A stretch of DNA of 64,000 nt. Source: Hygrocybe punicea. Taxonomy: Eukaryota > Basidiomycota > Agaricomycetes > Agaricales > Hygrophoraceae. The notes beneath the pieces were generated by a model. It ran no database searches, was not told where the DNA came from, and was given only the letters and a program-made list of their open reading frames with translations. Made by a program: the position numbers and the translations under genes. The stretch spans positions 868,001-932,000 of the forward strand of contig OY744463.1 of the NCBI GenBank assembly GCA_963556145.1, in the 5' to 3' direction. The first letter of the stretch is position 1. Each line of letters begins with the position of its first letter. This document shows, piece after piece, positions 22,633 through 33,540 of the stretch.

Positions 22633-23817
22633 AGAGGGGAGAACAGCAGCTTTCATTGTTGCTTACAGCTAAGACAACACTGCTAAGAAGGGGGGGTCAA
22701 GGTCTAATGTCATTGCGAGCCGTGGGGGTTACCCAAAACAAGATGAGTCTGCCCCAAGAACCAGACTAAACGTAAGGAAAGGAAAAGAAGAAAAAGTCCG
22801 AACCAACAACAAGAACAGTATATATAGTGGCTGGTCTTGAGGGGAGGTAAATAGAAATACAACCATGAAGCCATAACATGTCCAACTCTACCATGTGTTC
22901 ACCATGAGGTGTACATGAGGCGTCCTCATGTCGATGTTCTCGCGATCCAACTGGAGGCCCGGGTGTCATTGAGGAATAGAGGGGGTCCGGATGACTCGGA
23001 TGATTTGTCATCGGATCATGTGATGTGCAGAATTGCCTATTCGGGGTCTACACTTGCTGTAACAGGCAAGTGCGCAGTCTGGCAAGTGCGTTGCACGGTC
23101 GGGTCGAAGATGGGTATCGTCCAGTGTGGGGTTGGTGATGAGAGTGTCTTGAGGTGGTGTGGATGTAGTGGCAAGGTCGGCATGAAAGAAAACAAAGGAA
23201 TGTGTGGAAGGAAAACCAACTAGGACGGTGGGCTAGTCAAGGTCAGACATGTGAACAGCACAAGCTGTACCAGATGACGATGTCTGTGTTGATGACATAT
23301 CGAGGAGCGATGTCTTGTCCTGTTTGTGGAACAAGAAGGTCCACCTGATGTCGGTATTCGTCCAAGAAAGGGTATTATTGTAAACGAGTGTGGGAGGTAT
23401 CAAGATCATAGATGGCAAAGGATAAATGAATGTGGGTCCAGGTTTCGAGTCATGGGCACAGGTGACAAGCTGTGGGAACAAGTCGTCGGGTACTGCAATG
23501 AAGCGATGTCATGTGAACAATATGCGATAGGGGTTGGTTCACTGTTTGGGAAGTCGTATGGTCTGTGGTCGAAGTCCAAAAGAATGTGCTTCGGCGATGG
23601 TCGGATTAGAGAGAACAGTGAAATGTCTTGTGATCGGGGATTGTTCAGAGTTCGCATGCAGGTGAGGAATGTCGTCAGATCGTCAGGGAGGATAATGGTA
23701 GGTACAGGGTACGAAAGTGGAAACCATATATCCAGGTATGGCAATTGTCAATTACGTGTCGATATATTGTCGAGGTGGAAGTCGGAAGTATCGATGGCAG
23801 AAGGGTTTCGGTACCGA
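22633..23817 (+). repeat. Foldback left arm, first part
   Basis: With 31645-32069 this forms one ~1.6-kb arm whose reverse complement is 32166-33777. The arm is cut at 23817 by the 7.8-kb LTR element. Frames in the two arms translate identically over long stretches (for example minus 23406-23744 and plus 32660-32998), so the duplication is recent. Confidence 0.85.
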
Positions 23818-24717
23818 TGTAGAGGGTCGACGTCCCTCTGAGTCCGTATCATCGATATATCACGAATCCGGACCAACCCGATGCCGCCATTCGACTTGCA
23901 TTCGAACCCGACGTAACCCGACGTAACCCGACGTGACGTGACCCGACGTGACCGATGTAACCCGACACATGCCGCTTTGTGACGGCCGCTTTTGGGCTAA
24001 ATCCGTCAGCCTCAAACGCCTCGGAGTTCCAATTCCAGGAGATGGATCTCTTCGGACTCAATCCCCGACTTCGGATTTACCTTATTTATGCATCCCCTCG
24101 TCCTTTCGGAGATATGTAGGACTTTTCCAATCTTTTTCATGGATATTCGTTTTCCCCTCCACTTTCCTGTCTTCGTTGCTTTGCAACCCCCCTTTCCACT
24201 TCCCCATTCCAGTGTTTCTTTGTAGTTTCTATCGGCCGAAGTAGACATGTCCGAAAGTAGCTACACACTCATGTACTATAAAAACGGTCCCCGACGACCG
24301 TACAAAAAAGATACCATTAGTCCCCGTTTCCCCTTTAGTCAGAATCACCTTTTAATCCCTTCAAATGCTCGTCCACGTAGATCCTTAGCTTTTTATAGTT
24401 CACTTCGTCATCTTTATCATTGTTTCCGTATATTCGTTCATCGTTTCCGACCCGACCCGACCCGACCCGCCGTACCCGACATCGTCGGCATCGTCGGGTT
24501 CTTTATTATTTGTCCGTTTTCACTCCGTTCATCGCCGGCTTCGTCGTTATTAGTCCAGTTTTACGCGGCGGCTTTACTTTTACTAACATTCCCTTCTTTT
24601 TACTTCTATTCCACCGACACTGATTTATCCAGTCACTTCTACGCTGACACCCACAGGTTAGGATCTTTATATTATTTCTTTAAATAGTTCCGAAGCCACC
24701 AAGAACCCGCATCTACA
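23818..24717 (+). repeat. 5' LTR of the LARD-like element
   Basis: 900 bp, TGTAG...CTACA. It contains ACCCGACGT-type short repeats (23910-23960) and GACCCGACCCGACCC (24450-24470). It is followed by TC and the PBS-like sequence. Confidence 0.88.
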
Positions 24718-24719
24718 TC

Positions 24720-24737
24720 TGGAGCCCACCGCGAGGA
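24720..24737 (+). promoter_or_regulatory. Primer binding site (tRNA 3'-end complement)
   Basis: TGGAGCCCACCGCGAGGA begins with TGG, as expected for pairing with a tRNA CCA end, 2 nt from the LTR. The same 18 bases recur at 27016-27033. The tRNA species was not determined. Confidence 0.7.
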
Positions 24738-24765
24738 GTGTCAAGCTCACTTCACCTTTCCCTCT

Positions 24766-26496
24766 TTGAATTCACCATTTTTACACCTTTCTCTCTCTTT
24801 CTGGCAGCAACAGCGCCCCATAGTCAACAGCGCCCCGTATTCGTCAGCATTTCGAGCACCCCTAGTCTTCTGTCAGCTCTTAGACCCATCCCCGATGTTT
24901 TCGACACCTCAGTATACTTTCTTCGTACCAGTTGCGCCTCCTTGGCTGCAGAACACGGCTCTTTTGCCTTTTTGTCACGGCATCACAGCCACGTCACACG
25001 GTGTTCAATACATCCCCCCCTCCGCATTTCCCATTTATTTCACTAATCCCGCCACCTCCACTCATTTCAACACATCCAACGGACCCGGTATTCAACGCCC
25101 CACAGATCCCGCTCGAAAAACCGCGCCCGGAAAGCCCCAAAACGGCCGCAACGAGCCCGTCCAACATGGAGCGCGTCTCGCGCATCAAACGAGTAACGGA
25201 CGCCCTGTAGATGAAGGAAAACGCCCGCCATGCAACGGCTGTTGCATGTGCACCTTTAGGTATGCCCCCCGTCGTTCCCGTGGTTGCCGTGCAGGAAAAC
25301 GCGTCCGCGCGCGCCAACGCGAGGGTAGGACGCGTATTGACGCGTCCACCTCCGTTTCCGTCTCGTTTCGCCCGCCGTTTGCGCCTACGCCCTCGCAATC
25401 ATCCCCAGCGATGTTCCAACACACGCCGCCATCGTCTGCGCCCGCGCCGTCCCCGGAAAAATGCGTCCGCGCGCGCCAACGCGACGATAATGCGCGTATC
25501 AACGCGTTCCCCCCCGTTTCAGACCCGAATCGCCCCCCGTTTGCGTCAACGGCCTCGCCGTTATCCCCAGCAACGAGCCACGCCACGCCGCCAACATTTG
25601 GGCCAGAGCCGAACCCGAAATCGCCCTCGCCGTTGCCCCCTTCATCCACCAACCCATTTCCAGCCGTGTCCACCCTCGTTTCGCCCTCGACTCGCCCGCC
25701 GACCCCCTCTGCGCCCTCTCCGTCGTCCCTGGCAGCAAGTATCGGCACGCCACTACCGTTTGAGCCCGCGCCGTCTCCAGAAGACCGTGCCGACACTCAA
25801 CGGACGCCATTTTCAACCTGTCCTAGCGTATCCGCCCTCGTTTCACCCTTGTGTCGCCAGCCGTCTACGTCTCCGCCCTCGCCGTCGTCCCCAGAGGCCA
25901 TCCGTGACACGCCCCCGCCGTCTGAGCCCTCGCCGTCCCCAGAAACCTGCGCCAGCCCCCAACATACCTTGTTTTTGACCAATTCCGCCACATCCGCCCC
26001 CGTTCCGCTCTCGTTTCGACCCCCGGCAGCCGCGTACCACCGCCAGGACCCCCATATCACCCTCCGTGACACCGTACAAGCCGCCCCCGCCGTGTTCGAG
26101 CCCCCAATGGACCCACGGACCAGCCCCTACGCCCACGTTCATGCCCCCACACCTCTGTATGGCCCCCTCCCGTCCCAAACGAGTCTGGCCCTGTCCCTCT
26201 TCGATGCCCCCAACACACCACGTCACCCGCTACCCCAGTCAACCCCGCATGCCCACGATCCACCCCATGGAGCCTCGCAGGCCCATTCGGTAGCCCATAC
26301 CACGACCCCGCGCTCGACCCCGTCCTGCTACGCCCATGCACTGCCGCTCCATGATGACATACCCACTGCAACCCTGTGTGCTCTCGAGTCAGCATTGTTA
26401 TCTCTTAAGGCTGTCAAAGTTTTGGAGCAAAAGTTGGTAAAGTTGGTGGATCGGTTGGAGAAGTTGGAAGACTTTGTGTTGGAAGATTCCTGTTGA
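24766..26496 (+). CDS. 576-residue Pro/Ser-rich protein of the LARD-like element
   Basis: The longest frame of the element, starting 29 bp after the PBS. Residues ~80-135 have mixed composition and ~150-520 are low-complexity Pro/Ser/Ala/Arg (repeated VRARQR and SPSPE motifs). The C-terminal ~45 residues form a likely coiled coil (LKAVKVLEQKLVKLVDRLEK). Position and coiled coil would suit a minimal Gag-like or RNA-packaging protein, but there is no capsid or zinc-knuckle match. GC-rich composition could also keep the frame open by chance. A start at a later Met is possible. Confidence 0.4.
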   Translation: MNSPFLHLSLSFWQQQRPIVNSAPYSSAFRAPLVFCQLLDPSPMFSTPQYTFFVPVAPPWLQNTALLPFCHGITATSHGVQYIPPSAFPIYFTNPATSTHFNTSNGPGIQRPTDPARKTAPGKPQNGRNEPVQHGARLAHQTSNGRPVDEGKRPPCNGCCMCTFRYAPRRSRGCRAGKRVRARQREGRTRIDASTSVSVSFRPPFAPTPSQSSPAMFQHTPPSSAPAPSPEKCVRARQRDDNARINAFPPVSDPNRPPFASTASPLSPATSHATPPTFGPEPNPKSPSPLPPSSTNPFPAVSTLVSPSTRPPTPSAPSPSSLAASIGTPLPFEPAPSPEDRADTQRTPFSTCPSVSALVSPLCRQPSTSPPSPSSPEAIRDTPPPSEPSPSPETCASPQHTLFLTNSATSAPVPLSFRPPAAAYHRQDPHITLRDTVQAAPAVFEPPMDPRTSPYAHVHAPTPLYGPLPSQTSLALSLFDAPNTPRHPLPQSTPHAHDPPHGASQAHSVAHTTTPRSTPSCYAHALPLHDDIPTATLCALESALLSLKAVKVLEQKLVKLVDRLEKLEDFVLEDSC

Positions 26497-26641
26497 GTTG
26501 ATTGGATTTTTGTTTTTGTTTTGTTTTGTTTGTTTTGTTTTCAGTATTGTCCCTTCCCTCCCTCCCTTTTTCTTTTTCCTATTTCTTCCTCCCTTGCCTT
26601 ATGTGAGACTGGGGACAGTCTCTATTTGTGTCCCTACTGGA

Positions 26642-27013
26642 TGTAGAGACATCTATATCTCTGGGTATGTATTCACTCATTTTACTATATTCTCTATTTG
26701 TTCTATTATTTGTATGTAGTGGCTGTTGTAAATAGTCACAAACAAGAAGAGTTTTGGGTTTTGACCCCAGTGACAACGATCTCGCACACCCCGAATCCGC
26801 GCCTACCCAGGCCGCGTTCACCACATCGATGTAGAGACATCTATATCTCTGGGTATGTATTCACTCATTTTACTATATTCTCTATTTGTTCTATTATTTG
26901 TATGTAGTGGCTGTTGTAAATAGTCACAAACAAGAAGAGTTTTGGGTTTTGACCCCAGTGACAACGATCTCGCACACCCCGAATCCGCGCCTACCCAGGC
27001 CGCGTTCACCACA
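26642..27013 (+). repeat. Tandem pair of 184-bp LTR-like units
   Basis: 26642-26825 and 26830-27013 appear identical, each TGTAGAGACATC...TTCACCACA, separated by TCGA. After the second unit come TC and TGGAGCCCACCGCGAGGA, the same layout as after the 900-bp LTR. This looks like two small LTRs of a related TRIM-sized element fused head to tail inside the LARD-like element. Confidence 0.65.
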
Positions 27014-27015
27014 TC

Positions 27016-27033
27016 TGGAGCCCACCGCGAGGA
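27016..27033 (+). promoter_or_regulatory. Second primer-binding-site-like sequence
   Basis: Same 18 bases as 24720-24737, again 2 nt after a TGTAG...CACA unit. Confidence 0.65.
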
Positions 27034-27699
27034 TAATTCAGTGCCAAGACACATTCATTCCGCCCTATATTTCCTTTCGTCATTTCGAAACAAGCCCTGC
27101 CGCCGCACTCTACACATCCGACACCCGTTAGTGCCGTTACCGACCCCTTTACATCCGACATCCGATCCCTCGACAATCTGATCTCCAACTATCGCACCAT
27201 CATTAGGGTTTGATTTTATTACTATCCTCTCTTCTTTTACGACTGCAACTGTCTAGTTCCACGTACAACTTCGAATCCGCTCTTGTGCGGCCGACCCAAC
27301 GGCCGCCTCCGCTTTAGGAAACTTGCACAGCCACGATCCAACACCCTCGTTTGTCGACTCGAAGTCTCGAACTCCGTCACATCCACTATCCACACTCGTT
27401 TATAGACCCCCAACACGCTCGGAATCTCACTCCCCACCGATACCCGTCGAAGAACCGCGACCGGAAAGCCTCAACGACGCGCCCAACAGCACTGACGACT
27501 CGGAACAGACGGAGCGCCGTGCAACGGGTTTAGCCTGTGCACACCCAGCCGTTTACTTCTACGAACTCGCACTTGTCACCGGAAACAAGCCTTGACATGC
27601 CCCCGTCGTCTGAGCCCGCGAAGTTACCAGCAAACCACGTCACCGCCCTCCACGAGTCCGTACGAGCAGCCCCGCCGCGTTCGAGCCCTCAACACCGTG

Positions 27700-28500
27700 C
27701 TATAGCCCCACGACACCAGTCCCGAGCCCTCACGAGCCGTCCTCGCCATTATCGAGCCCCCAACGCGTCGCCACGTCATCCCTCCTCGTGCCCCCGCCTA
27801 GTCGACATCTCCGGCCGCTCACGCCCTCGATGGACACCCCGTCACCTCGCACCGCTTCCCAGAGTCCCACATCGCCCTTCGCAAGCCCTCACGAGCCGTC
27901 CTCGCCGTCATCGACCCCTCACGCGTTGCCACGTCATCCTTCCTCGTACTCGACATCACCGGCCGCTCAAGTCCTCGTTGGACCACCCTCCGCTTCGTAC
28001 TAGTTCCCAAGTCCCCACAACGCCCCTCGCGAGCTCTCACGAGTCGTCTTCGCCGTCATCAATGCCCCACACGCGTGCCACGTCAACCAACCTCAAGCCC
28101 CCGCGAAGTCGACATCTCCGGCCGTCCACGCCCTCGTTGGACCTCCACGTCGCCTCGTACCACCCCCTACAGCCCCACGACACCAGTTGCGAGCACTCAC
28201 GAGCCACTCCTCGCCGTCATCGATGCCTCACGCGTTGCCACGTCATACTTCCTCGTGCCCCCGTACTCGACATCCCCGGCCGCTCACGTCCTCGTTGGAC
28301 CATCCGCCGCTTCGTACAGCCTCCCAGAGCCCCACACCGTCGTTCGTAAAGCCAGTACAGGCCGTCCTCGCCATTATCGACGCCCCACGCGTCGCCACGT
28401 CGTGCCCTCGCCTACTCGACGTCCCCGGCCGCTCACGTCTTCGTAGGACCCACCGCCGCCTCGTACCAGTTCCCAGCATCCTACATCGCCCCTCGCAAGT
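27700..28500. repeat. 148/159-bp minisatellite array
   Basis: CCGGCCGCTC (or CCGGCCGTCC) recurs at about 27811, 27959, 28118, 28277 and 28425, spacing 148, 159, 159, 148. Units share GCCACGTCAT, CATCNCCGGCCGCTCACG and CCTCGTTGGACC. Long frames across it (27537-28349 and 28187-29488, plus strand) are Pro/Ser/Arg-rich and probably repeat by-products. 28500-29460 is similar GC-rich non-repetitive sequence. Confidence 0.75.
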
Positions 28501-29929
28501 CCGTACAAGCCGTCCCCGTTGTGTTCAAGCCCCCAACGACATATCATGCCACCTCGCCTCGTGCCGCCGCGTTCGCCAACCTAGCGCCAACGACCACCGC
28601 GTACAACCACCTTCCACACCCACGTTCACGCCTCCGCACCTCGACATGGCTCCCTACTGTCCCAAACACGTCCGCCCCCGTCCCTCGTGGTCCCACGCAA
28701 GCTGCCACGTCTCTCCCCGTCGACCCCGACTTCCCAGCCGTCCCCGTCCTCGTCCACTCCCCTTCGACCACCTACGCCCTCGACCAACCCCACGACGTCC
28801 CTCAAGTCCCTTCGCGAGCCCAAACAAAGCCCCCGTTGGGTTACGCCCGCGAAACCGTGACCACCGGCCGCCCAAACCCGTACCACGACCCGACGCACCC
28901 TTGTCAAATCCCCACGATCCGCCACGAAAGTATCACGAAAACGCCACCCGTATCACCCCAATCCATCACCCAGTCCACGTCGTCTCAACCGCCCACGTCA
29001 TCCGCCTCCGTTTCCCAACATCGCCCTATCCTGTACCGCCAACCTCGACCACCCGTTACCCGCTTCCCTCGATAACCCGCAGCTTCGAACAACCCCACGC
29101 AACCATGATCCACGCCTCGCAACCACGTTCCGTCTTATCCGCTCACGTCGTCCGCCCCCGTCTCCCTACGTCGCCCTATGCCATACCGCCACACCCGACA
29201 ACCCGTTTTCAACCTACCCGCTCACCGGGTTCCGGATCCGGATCCGCGACCTGCATCACAGCACCCGACTACGAACCCGGACTCGTTCCCAACGATTCCG
29301 CGGCATCCGGTTCCGGTTCCGGCTCAATTCGAGCAGCGGTGCTCGATTCGAGCATGAGGTTCCGGTTCCGGTTTCACATCCCGTACCCGCCACCTTCGCA
29401 CCCCCATACCCACCGAACCCGACCCTACGAAAACCCCTCACCGTCCATCGGCATAAGAAATATATACATAAATAGATTAAATAAATAAAAAGAAAGAAAA
29501 ACGTCACAGATAAAAGAAAGATAAAAAGAAATACACTCATTCCTGACACACCCGACACCCGCATAATACACCCGACGTACTCGACACACCCGCTTATGAA
29601 TCCGACGCACCCAACGAACCCGCTTACGAACCCGCCGCACCCGCTTACGAACCCGACGCACCGCTTCACTCGTTCCCCACGCACCCGACTCATCCGCTCA
29701 CGCACCCGCATTAAACCCATTTGACATCGTTCTCCGCTTTCCATGACCCACCGTTTCCGCCACCGTTTCGACCCAGACACAACGTTCCCTGTCTCGGCTT
29801 CGATTCCCAACCCACCCGACTTTATATTTCAGTTCCATGGGGGGAATGCTTCCCCACGGGTCCAAGCCGGTGCTGAACCGCCTAGTATGAGGCTGATATC
29901 ACAGCCGTTGATTATCGCCCCCATATTAG

Positions 29930-30110
29930 TATTGACATATCGAACCTCCGCCATCGTCTATCGAACCTCCGCCATCGTCCATCGAACCTCCGTTGTCGTC
30001 ATATCGTATCGAACCTCCGCCGTCGTCCATCGAACCTCCGTCATCGTCCATCGAACCTCCGTTGTCGTCATATCGTATCGAACCTCCGCCGTCGTCATAT
30101 CATGTTCACC
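29930..30110. repeat. 18-21-bp minisatellite (ATCGAACCTCCGCCGTCGTC)
   Basis: At least eight imperfect copies, with CATATCGT spacers making a higher-order unit of about 80 bp. Nearby, 29560-29690 holds ACCCGACGCACCCG-type short repeats. Confidence 0.8.
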
Positions 30111-30744
30111 GTCGTCATCGTATTTCTATGCCCATGTCACCAAGCCTTTCCACAGCCGATGCCACCGTTTCCGCCACCCGTTGACACAGCCACCGAAGCG
30201 GCCGACCCTAACCCGACCCGACTACAACCGTTTTTGTCATCCGCTTTCGCTTTATGTTGTTTCCGCTTATGCCCTACGAGTTTCCGCTCATGCCTTTGTT
30301 ATTTCTGTCACCCACCCTCGATCCCATTTCACGTTTAGTTTTATCCCGACTTGATTTCTATCGTGTCCCCTCTTTCCGATATCCAACATTTATTTATTTT
30401 CTCATCTATTTTGCGTTTCCACTCCCCGTTCGTCCCGTTTTTGTAGCTTTCCATCTCTTCTTTCATTTCCGCTCAGTTCCCTTTTCCCCGGTTCTATGTA
30501 TTTTGTTTCCCTTTCCTCGACACCGGCTTCACCCATTTTGTTCCCCATTCGCCGCTCTCAGCCTCCGACCGTCCATCGAGTTCCGCTAGTCACCATCCGC
30601 TCTCCCCCTTTGCATTGTCCACAACCCGCCTCGTCCCGTCGAGCCCAATTCCATGACCAGCACGTCGGCCTCATCTCACACATCCGAGTCCCAAGTCCAC
30701 GTAGTATCGACCAGGGATGGTCTTTATTTAAAGTACCCTGGAGA

Positions 30745-31644
30745 TGTAGAGGGTCGACGTCCCTCTGAGTCCGTATCATCGATATATCACGAATCCGGAC
30801 CAACCCGATGCCGCCATTCGACTTGCATTCGAACCCGACGTAACCCGACGTAACCCGACGTGACGTGACCCGACGTGACCGATGTAACCCGACACATGCC
30901 GCTTTGTGACGGCCGCTTTTGGGCTAAATCCGTCAGCCTCAAACGCCTCGGAGTTCCAATTCCAGGAGATGGATCTCTTCGGACTCAATCCCCGACTTCG
31001 GATTTACCTTATTTATGCATCCCCTCGTCCTTTCGGAGATATGTAGGACTTTTCCAATCTTTTTCATGGATATTCGTTTTCCCCTCCACTTTCCTGTCTT
31101 CGTTGCTTTGCAACCCCCCTTTCCACTTCCCCATTCCAGTGTTTCTTTGTAGTTTCTATCGGCCGAAGTAGACATGTCCGAAAGTAGCTACACACTCATG
31201 TACTATAAAAACGGTCCCCGACGACCGTACAAAAAAGATACCATTAGTCCCCGTTTCCCCTTTAGTCAGAATCACCTTTTAATCCCTTCAAATGCTCGTC
31301 CACGTAGATCCTTAGCTTTTTATAGTTCACTTCGTCATCTTTATCATTGTTTCCGTATATTCGTTCATCGTTTCCGACCCGACCCGACCCGACCCGCCGT
31401 ACCCGACATCGTCGGCATCGTCGGGTTCTTTATTATTTGTCCGTTTTCACTCCGTTCATCGCCGGCTTCGTCGTTATTAGTCCAGTTTTACGCGGCGGCT
31501 TTACTTTTACTAACATTCCCTTCTTTTTACTTCTATTCCACCGACACTGATTTATCCAGTCACTTCTACGCTGACACCCACAGGTTAGGATCTTTATATT
31601 ATTTCTTTAAATAGTTCCGAAGCCACCAAGAACCCGCATCTACA
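30745..31644 (+). repeat. 3' LTR of the LARD-like element
   Basis: Direct copy of 23818-24717, ending CTACA before the target duplication CCGA. The region just before it (CCCTGGAGA) is only weakly purine-rich as a polypurine tract. Confidence 0.88.
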
Positions 31645-32069
31645 CCGATGCCAAAGATAGATCATAACAAGGTAAAAACCGATCAGGAAGGTGATGGCGA
31701 TGCTGCCAATGATGATTACGGTAATTAGCTGTGTTGGGAGTACAGCCATTGTGATCGGTTTGTTGTGGGATGAAGTCAACAATATGTCAGGGCGAGGGAA
31801 AAGACAATAGCAATGATGTCCGTCGGCAAGGAGACTATTCAGGTACAGCAAGGTCACGTGGGATATGTCCATGGTCGGTCTGGATTGTTCTAGAAGAAGG
31901 GAAAGAAGAGAACAAGAACAAGAAAATACAAGGATGTCCAAAAGAAGAAACAATGACGTTGAAAGGAAGACAAAGGACAAAAAGAAATGAAAAAGGAAGG
32001 TGTGCAGTGCAGAATCGTCATGGTGGGTATCGGAATGGGCATCGGGGTTGGAAGCGGAGTTGGAAACGT
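31645..32069 (+). repeat. Foldback left arm, second part
   Basis: Completes the left arm up to the 96-bp loop (32070-32165). The loop is directly repeated at 19609-19720. Confidence 0.85.
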
Positions 32070-32362
32070 AACAATACCCCCGGAACAAGGGGAATCGTCC
32101 CGATTACCCGGAAGAACAAAGAACAAGGAAAAAAATTACAAGGAAAGAACAGACAGTTTAACGTTACGTTTCCAGCTCCGCTTCCAACCCCGATGCCCAT
32201 TCCGATACCCACCATGACGATTCTGCATTGCACACCTTCCTTTTTCATTTCTTTTTGTCCTTTGTCTTCCTTTCAACGTCATTGTTTCTTCTTTTGGACA
32301 TCCTTGTATTTTCTTGTTCTTGTTCTCTTCTTTCCCTTCTTCTAGAACAATCCAGACCGACC

Positions 32363-32656
32363 ATGGACATATCCCACGTGACCTTGCTGTACCTGAATAG
32401 TCTCCTTGCCGACGGACATCATTGCTATTGTCTTTTCCCTCGCCCTGACATATTGTTGACTTCATCCCACAACAAACCGATCACAATGGCTGTACTCCCA
32501 ACACAGCTAATTACCGTAATCATCATTGGCAGCATCGCCATCACCTTCCTGATCGGTTTTTACCTTGTTATGATCTATCTTTGGCATCGGTACCGAAACC
32601 CTTCTGCCATCGATACTTCCGACTTCCACCTCGACAATATATCGACACGTAATTGA
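32363..32656 (+). CDS. Small single-pass membrane protein (unknown), foldback arm
   Basis: 97 residues from ATG 32363 (MDISHVTLLYLN). Residues ~47-75 form one strongly hydrophobic segment (LITVIIIGSIAITFLIGFYL) followed by WHRYR. Such a segment is typical of a membrane anchor with positive-inside flank. A mirror copy on the minus strand is split by the LTR insertion. No family recognised; expression is unknown, so it may be fortuitous. Confidence 0.35.
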   Translation: MDISHVTLLYLNSLLADGHHCYCLFPRPDILLTSSHNKPITMAVLPTQLITVIIIGSIAITFLIGFYLVMIYLWHRYRNPSAIDTSDFHLDNISTRN

Positions 32657-32659
32657 CAA

Positions 32660-32998
32660 TTGCCATACCTGGATATATGGTTTCCACTTTCGTACCCTGT
32701 ACCTACCATTATCCTCCCTGACGATCTGACGACATTCCTCACCTGCATGCGAACTCTGAACAATCCCCGATCACAAGACATTTCACTGTTCTCTCTAATC
32801 CGACCATCGCCGAAGCACATTCTTTTGGACTTCGACCACAGACCATACGACTTCCCAAACAGTGAACCAACCCCTATCGCATATTGTTCACATGACATCG
32901 CTTCATTGCAGTACCCGACGACTTGTTCCCACAGCTTGTCACCTGTGCCCATGACTCGAAACCTGGACCCACATTCATTTATCCTTTGCCATCTATGA
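32660..32998 (+). CDS. Unknown 112-residue frame, foldback arm
   Basis: Starts 4 nt after the membrane frame: MPYLDIWFPLSYPVPTIILP, then LTTFLTCMRTLNNPRSQD and ILLDFDHRPYDFPNSEP. An identical frame is on the opposite arm (minus 23406-23744). Its proline-rich hydrophobic style resembles the 17454/21225 frames, so all may be exons of one scrambled gene family. A further frame, 32923-33171, overlaps its end. Confidence 0.35.
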   Translation: MPYLDIWFPLSYPVPTIILPDDLTTFLTCMRTLNNPRSQDISLFSLIRPSPKHILLDFDHRPYDFPNSEPTPIAYCSHDIASLQYPTTCSHSLSPVPMTRNLDPHSFILCHL

Positions 32999-33540
32999 TC
33001 TTGATACCTCCCACACTCGTTTACAATAATACCCTTTCTTGGACGAATACCGACATCAGGTGGACCTTCTTGTTCCACAAACAGGACAAGACATCGCTCC
33101 TCGATATGTCATCAACACAGACATCGTCATCTGGTACAGCTTGTGCTGTTCACATGTCTGACCTTGACTAGCCCACCGTCCTAGTTGGTTTTCCTTCCAC
33201 ACATTCCTTTGTTTTCTTTCATGCCGACCTTGCCACTACATCCACACCACCTCAAGACACTCTCATCACCAACCCCACACTGGACGATACCCATCTTCGA
33301 CCCGACCGTGCAACGCACTTGCCAGACTGCGCACTTGCCTGTTACAGCAAGTGTAGACCCCGAATAGGCAATTCTGCACATCACATGATCCGATGACAAA
33401 TCATCCGAGTCATCCGGACCCCCTCTATTCCTCAATGACACCCGGCCTCCAGTTGGATCGCGAGAACATCGACATGAGGACGCCTCATGTACACCTCATG
33501 GTGAACACATGGTAGAGTTGGACATGTTATGGCTTCATGG

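Larger units (their letters stand above)
23818..31644 (+). mobile_element. 7.8-kb LTR retrotransposon without pol (LARD-like)
   Basis: Two 900-bp direct LTRs (23818-24717 and 30745-31644) begin TGTAG and end CTACA. A CCGA direct repeat flanks them (23814-23817 and 31645-31648). A primer-binding-site-like TGGAGCCCACCGCGAGGA starts 2 nt after the 5' LTR. Internally there is one long Pro/Ser-rich frame and several minisatellites, but no protease, reverse transcriptase, RNase H or integrase. It must rely on another element's enzymes. LTR translations are identical where compared, indicating recent insertion. Orientation follows the PBS. Confidence 0.88.

Noticed and set aside
28187..29488. 433-residue plus-strand frame as a gene
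   Set aside because: It lies over a 148/159-bp minisatellite and GC-rich sequence, overlaps another open frame, and has no domain.
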